A stretch of 64,000 nt of DNA from Apostichopus japonicus. Its lineage: Eukaryota; Echinodermata; Holothuroidea; Aspidochirotida; Stichopodidae. The notes under the pieces were generated by a model, which was given only the letters and a program-made list of their open reading frames with translations, had not been told where the DNA came from and did no database searches. How positions within the stretch are numbered: position 1 is the first letter of the stretch; every line of letters begins with the position of its first letter. This document shows, piece by piece, positions 11,636 through 22,310 of the stretch. The position numbers and the translations under genes are program-made. Where the stretch lies: the NCBI RefSeq assembly GCF_037975245.1, contig NC_092575.1:139001-203000 (forward strand). Reading direction: 5' to 3'.

Positions 11636-12510
11636 GTAAGAGAGTTATGACTAAGTAACTAAGTAACACTAAGTAACACGATATCTCAAGGTAAGAATCA
11701 TGTATACTTTTCGTACTTGACATGTATACGCCCCATATCGAGTAGACAAAGCGTATTGTTTTTGGTGGAAGACAGAGGTAATTGAAGTCACCAGAGGTCA
11801 AACGCTGAAAACTTTGTAAACACGATATCTCATGATAGCAAGAATGGAAGTATGAATAATATTTTATACTTGGCATGCGTATGCGTCATATTGAGCAGAA
11901 GACTCCGATTGCGTTTGGTGCGGGTCAAAGATCATCTGATGTCACCAGTGGTCAAATAATCAGTGTAAGCACTTTATCTCAAGATACGTAGGAAGCATGG
12001 ATACCTTTCATACTTACATGTGGATGCGTCATATTGTGAGGAAGAAGCCTGTAGTTGTTCGTGGAGGTCAAAAGTCTTATAAGGTCACTATCTGAGTAAA
12101 AAAAACTGGAAACCTTGTGAACAGGATATCTCCAGATAGGAGGCAAGAATACTTCTCACATTTATCTTGTGGATGTGTTATAATTAGTAAATAACTACGT
12201 TGTTTTTTAGTGGAGGCCAAAGGTCATCTGAGGTCACCAGTGGTCAAATTCTGAATACCCTTTATACATGATATCTCATGGTAGAAGCCACGGATATTTC
12301 TCATACATGGTATATGGATTTGCCCAATAAAAAACACCTGTTGTTGTTGGTGTAGGTCAAAGTTCGCTTGAGGTCACCAGAGGCAAAAACTCTGACAATC
12401 GTTAAACATGATATCTAAAGATAGAAATCATGGATACTTCTCATACTTGGTGTGTGCCTGTGTGGATCCATTGCATTGAGTAAAAGATCCCTATTATTTC
12501 TGGTGAAGGT
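11636..12510. repeat. Degenerate tandem/dispersed repeat in the PTB-gene intron
   Basis: About six diverged units of roughly 130-150 bp, each with GAGGTCACCAG(A/T)GGTCAAA, then ACGATATCTCA, a variable block (ATACTTnTCATACTTG) and GTCAAAGnTCAnCTGAGGTCACC. The same family, on the opposite strand, recurs at 52740-53220 and 54050-54600. It carries nuclear-receptor-like half-sites but appears to be a dispersed genomic repeat. Confidence 0.7.
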
Positions 12511-12904
12511 GTATATTGCCACGTACAGTAGACTGACCTGTGTTTAGCATGCTATAGGGTAATTGTACATCAAAAAAGTGGTTCTGGGAATTTATAATTT
12601 AAAAGCTATTTCTGGCGAACAAGCAAAAGTCTAATGTAATGAAGTCATCGAAACATCAATGCATTTTGCATTCAGGTTGTGTTATAGAACTTTGTTGGCC
12701 TGTAGTATTTGTTATATGAAGTCCCAAAATCCCGGTCTATTACGAGATGTGACGGTCAAACACTGCAGTAAGTTTGTTTCACAATACAGAAAAGGTAAAT
12801 ACAATGCTGGAAATATATAAATGCGATATAAGAGAATTGTACATGCTTTTATCCAGAGATTCTCGTAATAAGGACTTTCTTGCACCTTCTGTTTGATTTC
12901 ACAG

Positions 12905-12998
12905 AGAGATCTACTTCAATAAGAGCAACCCGAGTCGTATTTCAACCGAATCGAACGGGGACGTAGAAGAGGATGAAAAAGACAACAGCAACGTGTAG
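12905..12998 (+). CDS. PTB/PID-domain adaptor protein, exon 2 (terminal)
   Basis: Acceptor TTTGATTTCACAG|AGAG at 12904/12905 follows a 1269-bp intron. The phase-2 junction AG|A makes Arg, followed by EIYFNKSNPSRISTE and an acidic tail ending DNSNV, then TAG at 12996-12998. This gives 30 residues after the junction Arg and a total of 417. The last ~50 bp, including the stop, is tandemly duplicated just downstream (13012-13062) with the TAG changed to CAG. No nearby poly(A) signal was found; the nearest clear AATAAA is at 13841. Confidence 0.8.
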
Positions 12999-13062
12999 AT
13001 AGGAATGGTTTCGTAGAAGAGGATGAAACAGACGAACCAACGACGTGCAGATAATAATGGTT
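12961..13062 (+). repeat. 50-bp tandem duplication spanning the stop codon
   Basis: The segment GTAGAAGAGGATGAAA...ACGTGTAGATA...ATGGTT at ~12964-13011 is followed by a second copy at ~13014-13062. In the second copy the stop TAG reads CAG. Only the first copy is in frame before the stop, so the second lies in the 3' UTR. Confidence 0.75.
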
Positions 13063-13397
13063 CGCGGCAGGATTGCATGTATCTTGTCCACTATCATCTG
13101 TGTTGGAGGATTAGAAGCACAGTAGTTTATATTTAAAATGTACGTTGAATTATCTTTAGTAAACTCACGAGTTTATTTCTTTACAATAATATTTGTTAAT
13201 ATTCTTTGTTACAGTCGCATCTGCAAGTACGGTGTAAGTAATCTAACTTTCAGTGCATATTGGTTAATGGAAGTAACGTACCCTATCAGGTTTGTGCATA
13301 ATGATCTGTTTGTTAACATAACATGAAAGAACTTTGGTATCGGTATCTCTCTGTAAAAGACGAAGTGCCTATGAAAGACAACTATATATACAATCTG

Positions 13398-13825
13398 GAC
13401 ATTAGGTGGAAAATAAGGGATACACCCAAACATTAGGTGACGACCAGGGTGTAAATAAGGGACGCACCGATACATTAGGTGACGAGAAAGAAGGACACCA
13501 AGGTGTAAATAAGGAATACACCCATACATTAGGTGGTGTTAATAAGGGATACACCCATACATTAGGTGGTGTTAATAAGGGATACACCCATACATTAGGT
13601 GACGAGGATGAAAGACACCAGGGGGTAAATAAGGGATACATCCATACATTAGGTGACGAGATAGAAGGACACCAGGATGTAAATAGGGATACACCCATAC
13701 ATTAGGTGACGAGGATGAAGGACACCAAGGTGTAAATAAGGGATATTCCCATACATTAGGTGACGAGAAAGAAGGACACCAGGGTATAAATAAGGGATAT
13801 AGCACTACAATAGGTGACAGAAGAG
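13398..13825. repeat. ~54-bp minisatellite downstream of the PTB gene
   Basis: About eight units containing CATTAGGTGACGAGGATGAAG, GACACCAGGGTGTAAATAAG and GGATACACCCATA, some shortened. The unit length is a multiple of three, so long open frames appear on both strands; these are artefacts. Confidence 0.9.
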
Positions 13826-13829
13826 GCAA

Positions 13830-14787
13830 CCAGTTCAGCCAATAAAGGATACAGTTAAACAAAGGGAAATCAGGTACACCAGGCTATACATGTAGTTTAA
13901 GAGATGTTAAAGAAGGATAACAGTGAATATTCCAGTACTATAGAAATAATAAAGAAGAACTCAAGTGGACAATAAAAGATAAATCATACTCATTGGCATA
14001 CGGTTCTTCATGCAAAAGAAGAATATTAGGGAGACAGTGGGGCGGGGGGAGTGGGTGTCATACCTACGTATCCTGTAGGGTGGTTAAAAAGAGGTACATG
14101 ATATACTAATAGGGCATGATATTTGTAGTATGCACTATCGGTAATGAGAATGTGGATCAGGTAGAAATTTGGGTTAGTGTACTATGTGGGAGATCAAAAA
14201 GCCAAGTAACATTCAGAATCGAATCATCTTATTATGAAATGCTACAAGGTTTGATTATCAATGTGATTCTCGATGGTTAATAATTAATTAAAAAAATAAT
14301 TAATAGCTGGTTAGCGGTACACATGAAGAAACTAACTTATGGAGACAAATGCTACCAAGATGGCATGTATTTGTGTTTGTCTTTATGCGTCTGTGTGCAT
14401 GTAACAGTTATTGCACATTATAAATGGATGTCTGTGACCCCAAGAGACACATAGTATGTTATTTAATAAACATATTGTGCTCTGTCCCAAAAAACACACA
14501 TTTCAATCATCCGTCGAAGTGTCACCCTGCCTAAGTGTCCACTTGAAAGTAAAATGATATGACTTAAGTAGACTCAGCAGATTACACTTTCTACTCAAAC
14601 TATACAGGGGTGGGGGGGGGGGGTGATGCAATGTTTATAAACTTCCAGGTAGCCACTGGGTGTGAACCCTAGCTGCATATAAACTGTGGCAAGGCATGAC
14701 AAAGACGTTTAATTTCTTGTTATATTTTTGATGTGGGGGAAGGGGGGTGTATGGTTGGGAGTGGGGTCGATTTGGATTATTTATTAA

Positions 14788-14818
<31 letters not shown>

Positions 14819-14822
14819 TTCT
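13830..14822. other. Intergenic, no gene seen
   Basis: No coding region supported. A G-run lies at 14609-14622 and a short (TA)n tract at 14788-14815. Confidence 0.4.
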
Positions 14823-14830
14823 GTCATAGT

Positions 14831-15603
14831 CAGGGGCGTAGCGAGCGGGGGGGTGTGGGGGGGTGTCACACCCCCCCCCCCCAATAATTTGGTCGCTGTC
14901 GGCAAATTTTGGGTCTGTCGGCAAAAGGAGAAAAGGTGAAGAGAGCGGAAGGGGAAGAAAGAAGGAAAGCTGAATAGAGAAAAGGAGAACGGGAGCTTCT
15001 TCCGTGCCAAATTTGACTTAAAATATGCACCAGATTGCATCTAAGGACGTTTCAAAACTAAAAATTTTCCAAAGGGGAGGGGTAACCCCTACCCCTAGAC
15101 CCCTCCCCCATTTCAGTCACCACTTCCAGATCCGTCGGCAAATCAAATTTGACTTAAAATATGAACCAGATTGCATCTAAGGACGTTTCAAAACTAAAAT
15201 TTTCCAAAAGGGTAGGGGACACCCACTCCCCTTAGACCCCTCCCCCATTTCAGTCACCACTTCCAGATCCGTCGGCAAATCAAATTTGACTTAAAATATG
15301 CACCAGATTGCATCTAAGGACGTTTCAAAACTAAAAATTTTCCAAAGGGGAGGGGGACACCCCCTCCCCTTAGACCCCTCCCCCATTTCAGTCACCACTT
15401 CCAATTCCGTCGGCAAATCAAATTTGACTTAAAATGTGCACCAGATTGCATCTAAGGGCGTTTCAAAACTAAAAATTTTCCAAAGGGGAGGGGGACACCC
15501 CCTCCCCTTAAACCCCTCCCCCATTCCAGTCACCACTTCCAGATCCGTCGGCAAATCAAATTCTCCACACCCCCCCAACAAAAACTCCTTCGCTACGCCC
15601 CTG
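14831..15603. mobile_element. Non-autonomous hAT-type element with internal minisatellite
   Basis: The element starts CAGGGGCGTAGCGA and ends TTCGCTACGCCCCTG, giving terminal inverted repeats of about 13 bp. It is flanked by the identical 8-bp direct repeat GTCATAGT (14823-14830 and 15604-15611), the hAT target duplication length. The interior lacks a transposase. It holds four ~137-bp tandem units (AATTTGACTTAAAAT starting at 15010, 15146, 15283 and 15421), each with a C-rich block and CCGTCGGCAAATC. The perfect target duplication suggests fairly recent insertion. Confidence 0.8.
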
Positions 15604-15611
15604 GTCATAGT

Positions 15612-18600
15612 ACGACTTCCTTAACATGAAAAACGAGACTTTAACATGCCATTGAAACTTCTCGACATTTCCATGGTAAGTGCCCAATATTCGGTGAGTG
15701 TTACTCTCCGCAGGTAACACAAATTTCCACTTTCTCAAATAACGAAGAATCAACACTTCAAACCCTTCGTCTATGTTTCGTTATTAAGAAATCATTTCTC
15801 TCGCAAAAAAATGATCAAAGATAACGTGTTTTAAAGAGAAATTCGTACACCACTTATATATTGAATGAATAATCGTTTATATTATGTTTGTATTCATTTA
15901 TTGCAACTTAAGAGTAGTGTTAGTGTGTTACCTAGCATACATCGGTGAATATCATGTTCGTAGTCTATGGCGCTAATGTCATAGCAACGTATCTATATAC
16001 CTATCGATCTGTCAACACCAGTTCAAAGGTCGTTGCTTGTAGACTATTTGCATGGTCCCGACGAACGTTGTCATGGTTATTGTCCATGTGAGGGACTTCA
16101 TAAATCTTTACACAAAAAGTTATGTTAAAGGATGCATGTATGGCGCGCCATCTGTGTCAGATCAAGGGGAATCGACATATATACCAATTTGAATCAGTGT
16201 GGGCCAAATTAAATCGAACTCTGAAAATTAAAAATAATAACAGTGATTTATAACGCGTTCGTATCCAACCAGAAAAGAGCGCTCAAGGCGCAAAAAAACA
16301 AATGAAATCCTTCAAAATTAATGTAAAGTGTCCATGAAAGCTTGTTGCATAGGTAAGCTTTAAGCTTCTTTATAAAGGAGAAGACACTCTTAGCCGACTT
16401 GATTCTAAATGGTAACAGCTTCAAAAACTGTTACGCATGTTAACTCCAACAACAACAAATTGTTGAACTCCATATGTAATATGTGGACCCCCTTACCGAG
16501 TACAAGAAGCTTATGGCATTTCGTGGAGTTTAAAGATAGGTCACTGAATGTGAAAGTCTGAAACCTATTAATATGATGCTTCAACAACAAAGATTGTGTA
16601 ACATGCTAAGCATGTGCATCGAACTTAGTGCAATATATCTGTTGCTCTTACTAAAGGTGAAAAAAGGCCCACAGAGGTCCATAGAAGTCCATGATTGGGA
16701 AACCTATTTAGCAAACATGACAGCCCAAAGCAACATTTTCATGAACTTGATTTACGCGAATCAACCACACTGAGTAGCTTCTACATAAGAAGTCAAAAAA
16801 TTACACTAATGTACCTCGTTATAGACCATATGGACATGTCAACGTTGTATTTCCATTCCACATTTTAATTAGTGAAATTTCCCTTTATATCCCTTTAAGG
16901 CTGATCAATGTAAGTGGTTGGACTATGCTACTTAGGATAATACACATACCTGTAGGCCAGTTTCTCAGATCAATGGCTTTACTAGAGAAAAGGAGCATGG
17001 GGCACGTGCACACCCCCCCCCCCAAAAAAAGAATGTTCTCCCCTCCCTGGTGCCACCCAAAATGACATTTGCCATGTTTAAAAAGTTTGGCAGAAAGATA
17101 CAAACCTTATGATTCTATAATCGTTTGACTATAATTTACTGAATTTTCGTAATATAGAATTAACATTTAGTGTTTTCTGTAATGGTCATGTTTACTACTA
17201 GTTACTGATTTTTTTTATTGCAACTACGGGTCGCTAAATTTCATGTTGTCTAGAGTTTTCTCAAACTATCTAACTGATATCAAGTGAGCCTTTGCAGAGT
17301 TTCAATTTGTGAGTAAGAAAGTCATTAAATGGTTTAACAAAGCTGGAATGACATGGAAAACTATAGAATCAACAACATTCACTCCAAACTTTTGCTAGAA
17401 AAACAACTAAATATGGTAATAGCTCAATCTGTTCTTCTGAACAGAAAGAACACTGTGACATGGGCACTGTGAATGTGTGCATTATTTCATACTCTACTTA
17501 GCCTATATAATGTGTGAATTATTGTCACTGTATGTTATATCCATACTATACGTAATACCATGTCTATGGCCCGCTAACTGAGGCATGTGCGTCACCAGTA
17601 TCATAAATTATAGAAATATGATGACGAGGACGATGATTATGATGATGACGTTTCCCGAGTCCATGATAGGTTCAATGTCCCCAACAAACTTGTGCAACCG
17701 ATATGCGGAGAAAAACCTAACCTTCGAAGTATACGTTAGTCGTGAGATGATGTTTGCTTATTTGCTGTTTAGTTAAGGATCAGCACAGGACTATTTGTTG
17801 TGTTGTTACAGTGCAAGTATCAGAACATGGAAAACTACCTCGGGCAAGACTTACATATGCTATCATTATATGGCGTCATATTATGTCGTCATCGGACTGA
17901 CCTCGTGACACCATACGTCATAATTATGAACATGTCGTTGTCGTAAGTAATCCATGCTTCTCTTGGCTATAGTCAGGCGACATTTTGTACCACCAGGATA
18001 TAATTCAAACCATCATCGGTGAGAACAGATGATTTGCTATTTAGGATTGAAAAAGGTTTTTTTCACCTCGTTTCACACGCAGACATTTTGCATACGTAAC
18101 TTCTCAGTCACCCTCAGTTGGTGAATAGAGCTGGAGTACGAACGAAGAACTGTGAGCTAGCTACGTAGATCGATATCGATGGCTAGTGTAGTGGGAGGCA
18201 GTCAGCTGCAATGAAAGCATGTATGCAGAAATCAGAAATTTATTCTTCCCTCGATCTCTATATATTGGATGAAATGCATGGTAACATTTCCTATTCTTCT
18301 TCATGTGATGCCGACTGGTTACTTTAATAACAAGAGTGTGAAACTATATCAAATCATCAATCCAAAAGTAATTTATGCCAAAGTCAAGTTACGTATGATC
18401 TGTCTATCCAAGAAATCATCTTTTCTGATTTTTTGGAAAGTTATACATTTTCGAGTATCTGCTGTTTCAATTTTGGCTGTTGACTGTTTAAAATGGCACC
18501 ATCATGATGAAGCAACGCCATGCCGATTCAGAAGTTAAACTGTCTCGAGTCTCGGAAGTGGCCCCGATAAATATCTCCTGATCATCACTACAACTTTCGT

Positions 18601-18660
18601 AGGTTTAATTTGATCTGCATCTAACATATAGAATTGGCAAAATCATTCATTACTCTAATT
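15612..18660. other. Intergenic, no gene seen
   Basis: No gene supported. At 16990-17060 there is a fragment (GGGGCACGTGCACACCCC and a C-run) resembling the interior of the hAT-type element at 1742. Short open frames at 16405-16773 and 17585-17776 show no domain or splice context. Confidence 0.4.
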
Positions 18661-18984
18661 TGACGATATGGAATCCCCTCTTCACTTTTCCCACCCACCC
18701 CCCCCCCCATCCACCCAGAGTGCCCAACGCCCACCCACAGTTGACAACCTATTGTTTGATACTAACTACACACCTCTAAATTGGCTGGATTCACCAGTGA
18801 TGTTGCTCTCCCTCTTTTCTCCCCCTTTCCCGTGTTTTCCTGACTATATGGACTCTAATGGTTAAACGATCGGATGTTTCGCTAATATCAGCGTACGTGT
18901 ATACAGTTTATATATTTAACCGGCAGCGTGGGTCTCTTTTGATTAATCATCGAAAATATACTCAATTAACTGATGAAATTCAAT

Positions 18985-20080
18985 TATGTTCCAAACTCTA
19001 CCCCTCGCAGTTCCCACCTCCATTTCTATTGCCTTTGCCCCAACCCTTCGCTCTGACTACCCCCATTACTATTTCACTTGCTTCAAGCTCTCCCACTCCC
19101 CACCACAATTACTATTTCCCTTGCTTCAACCCATCCCCCCCCCCCACCTCCGTTTCTATTTCCCTTGCTATAAACCCTTCAGTCCATCCCCCACATCCGT
19201 GACATCCATTTCTATTTCCCTTGCTTCAACCCCTGCCCTCACCACCTCCATTTTTATTTCCCTTGCTTCAACCCCTCCCTTCCCCACCTCCAGTTTTATT
19301 TCCCTTGCTTCAACACCTCCCCGTCCCCACCTCCATTTCTATTTCCCTTGCTTCAACCCCTCCCCTCCCCACCTCCATTTATGTTTCCCTTGCTTCAACC
19401 ACTCCCTCTTCCCAACTCCATTTCTATTTCCCTTGCTTCAACCCCTCCCTTCCCCACCTCCATTTCTATTTCCCTTGCTTCAAGCCCTCCACTCCCCACC
19501 TCCATTTTTATTTCCCTTGCTTCAACCCCTCTCCGTGCCCACCTCCATTTCTATTTCCCTGGCTTCAACCCCTCCCGTCCCCATCTCCATTTCTATTTCC
19601 CTTGCTTCAACCCCTCCCCTCCCCACCTCCATTTCTATTTCCCTTGCTTCAAACCCTTCCCTCCCCCACATCCATTTCTATTCCCCTCAACCCCTGTCCC
19701 TCCCCACCTTCCGATCTTTTCCCCTTGATTCAACCCATTTCCCACCTCCATTTATATTTACCTTGCTTCAACCCTTCCCCTCCCCGCCTCCAGTTTCATT
19801 TCCCTTGCTTCGACCCCTGCACTCACCACCTCCATTTCTATTTCCCTTGCTTCAACCCCTCCCTTCCCCACCTCCGGTTTTTCCCTTGCTTCCATTCCTC
19901 CCCGTCCCCACCTCCATTTCTATTTCACTTGCTTCAACCCCTCCCCTCCCATCCCCACCTCCATTTATGTTTCCCTTGCTTCAACCACTCCCTCTTCCCA
20001 ACTCCATTTCTATTTCCCTTGCTTCAACCCCTCCCCTCCCCTCCCACCTCCATTTCTATTTCCCTTGCCCCAAGCTATTG
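18985..20080. repeat. 42-bp pyrimidine-rich minisatellite, ~25 copies
   Basis: Units of about 42 bp have the pattern CCCCACCTCCATTTCTATTT then CCCTTGCTTCAACCCCTCC. The plus strand is almost purely C/T over 1.1 kb. Because the unit is a multiple of three, a 416-residue open frame runs through it; its composition (PPFLFPLLQPLPS repeats) marks it as an artefact. Confidence 0.93.
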
Positions 20081-20660
20081 GTTCCACCACTGATAACATT
20101 TAAAGAGTGTCACAATGTTCAGTATAGGGCCTCATTATTCGGTTCGATAAATGGAATGACATACGTAGTTCCAATTATTGCGTGTTGTCTGTGTTCATGT
20201 TTAGCCACGGACGGAAGCCGTAAATGTAAAAAATAGTACAATTGAGGAATGCGTTACATCTCAGGCCTGTGCGGCTGCCTCCGACGTTATATATATATAT
20301 ATATATAGCGACAAAACAAAACATTCGATTCGCTGCCATGGAGACGTTGAGGGGTAGGACCCCGGGTCAAAGTTTATCCCCAAAAATGCGATTATTCCCA
20401 GTTGTAAGAGCGTACCAAGCAGACGTTGATGGATTGTACCTCGTGATAAACAATGTATCGCCAAGTTAGTTATTTTTAGATGACTATAACAATTTGTGTA
20501 ACCTTTTCCCGCTTTGTACTTCCAAGTGAATGGAAATACAGAAACTGGCAGAGGCAGGCCTATAGTTGTCCTGTTGTACGGTATGTCCAAAATGGGTCTA
20601 CGTATTCCTTCTCTTTTCTTGACTGTATATATTGTACGGTATCGCCAGATTGGTCCAGGT

Positions 20661-21199
20661 GTAATACCCTATCCTCCTTTAACCCGGTACTTCAGTACAA
20701 GATTGTTTCCATGTACACCTCATCCTCATTAACCCGGTAATACAGTACAAGATTATTACCATGTACACCTCATCCTCTTTAACCCGGTAATACAGTACAA
20801 GATTATTACCATGTACACCTCATCCTCTTTAACCCGGTAATACAGTACAAGATTATTACCATGTACACCTCATCCTCTTTAACCCGGTAATACAGTACAA
20901 GATTATTACCATGTACACCTCATCCTCTTTAACCCGGTAATACAGTACAAGATTATTACCATGTACACCTCATCCTCTTTAACCCGGTAATACAGTACAA
21001 GATTATTACCATGTACACCTCATCCTCATTAACCCGGTAATACAGTACAAGATTATTACCATGTACACCTCATCCTCTTTAACCCGGTAATACAGTACAA
21101 GATTATTACCATGTACACCTCATCCTCTTTAACCCGGTAATACAGTACAAGATTATTACCATGTACACCTCATCCTCTTTAACCCGGTAATACAGTATC
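20661..21199. repeat. 50-bp minisatellite (subfamily A)
   Basis: Ten exact-period units (ATGTACACCT every 50 bp from 20711 to 21161) plus a diverged leading copy. The unit carries CATCCTCTTTAACCCGGTAA and TACAGTACAAGATTATTACC. It passes directly into the related 54-bp array. Confidence 0.95.
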
Positions 21200-21935
21200 T
21201 CCAGATTCTGTCCATGTATACCTCATCCTTTTTAACCCGGTTATACAGATTGTGTCCAGGTGTACCACATCCTCTTTAACCCGTTAAAACGGTATCTCCA
21301 GATTGTGTCCAGGTATACCTCGTCCTCTATAACCAGGTAATACCGATATCTCCAGATTGTGTCCAGATATACTTAATCCACTTTAACCCGGTATATACCT
21401 CATCCTCTTTAACCCGGTAATACCGATATCTCCAGATTGTGTCCAGGTATACCTCATCCTCTTTAAACCGGTAATACCGATATCTCCAGATTGTGTCCAG
21501 GTATACCTCATCCTCTTTAACCCGGTAATACCGATATCTCCAGATTGTGTCCAGGTATACCTCATCCTCTTTAAACCGGTAATACCGATATCTCCAGATT
21601 GTGTCCAGGTATACCTCATCCTCTTTAAACCGGTAATACCGATATCTCCAGATTGTGTCCAGGTATACCTCATCCTCTTTAAACCGGTAATACCGATATC
21701 TCCAGATTATGTCCAGGTATACCTCGATCCTCTTTAAACCGGTAATACCGATATCTCCAGATTGTGTCCAGGTATACCTCATCCTCTTTAACCAGGTAAT
21801 ACCGATATCTCCAGATTGTGTCCAGATATACCTCATCCACTTTAACCCGGTAATACCGATATCTCCAGATTGTGTCCAGGTATTCCTGATCCTCTTGAAC
21901 CCGGTATATACCTTATTCTCCTTTATCATGTTGTA
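21200..21935. repeat. 54-bp minisatellite (subfamily B)
   Basis: About twelve units with CATCCTCTTTAAACCGGTAA, TACCGATATCTCCAGATTG and TGTCCAGGTATACCT. The CATCCTCTTTAAMCCGGTAATAC core is shared with the 50-bp array on its left, so the two are sister subfamilies. The 54-bp period keeps frames open on both strands; the 200-residue minus-strand frame is an artefact. Confidence 0.93.
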
Positions 21936-22059
21936 TCACTAGGTTATGTCTAGGTATAACTTACCCTTCCTTTAGACCGTGTTGAACTGCTAGTAACTTA
22001 CGCTTCATCGTCTAATCCAAAGATGTCTGTGACGAAGTTTGCTGACTGGCTTATTTCTC

Positions 22060-22310
22060 ATATTGCCATATTGCTCCTCCCTTCCCATCCCCTTCCCCTA
22101 TTCTCAGTGTCTCTTTCCACCTAACCCGATTCACCCACCCTACCCCATCCTCTCCTTCCCCTCCCCCTTTCCCTTCCTCCCCCTTATTCCCCTCCACTTT
22201 TTCTTTCCATTCACCCACCCACCGATCCTCTCCACCATTCCCCACCCTCTCTTCCCCTTCCCCCATTTCCCTCCCCTTTCCAATCCCCTTCCCTACCCTC
22301 AACTTTGCGC
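22060..22310. repeat. Pyrimidine-rich low-complexity tract
   Basis: About 250 bp of almost pure C/T on the plus strand without a strict period. Confidence 0.8.

Noticed and set aside
18986-20236. 416-residue open frame
   Set aside because: It lies entirely in a 42-bp C/T-rich array; all three frames are open for similar reasons and the protein is a low-complexity Pro/Leu/Phe repeat.
21327-21929. 200-residue minus-strand open frame
   Set aside because: Product of a 54-bp tandem unit (multiple of three) with no start context or domain.
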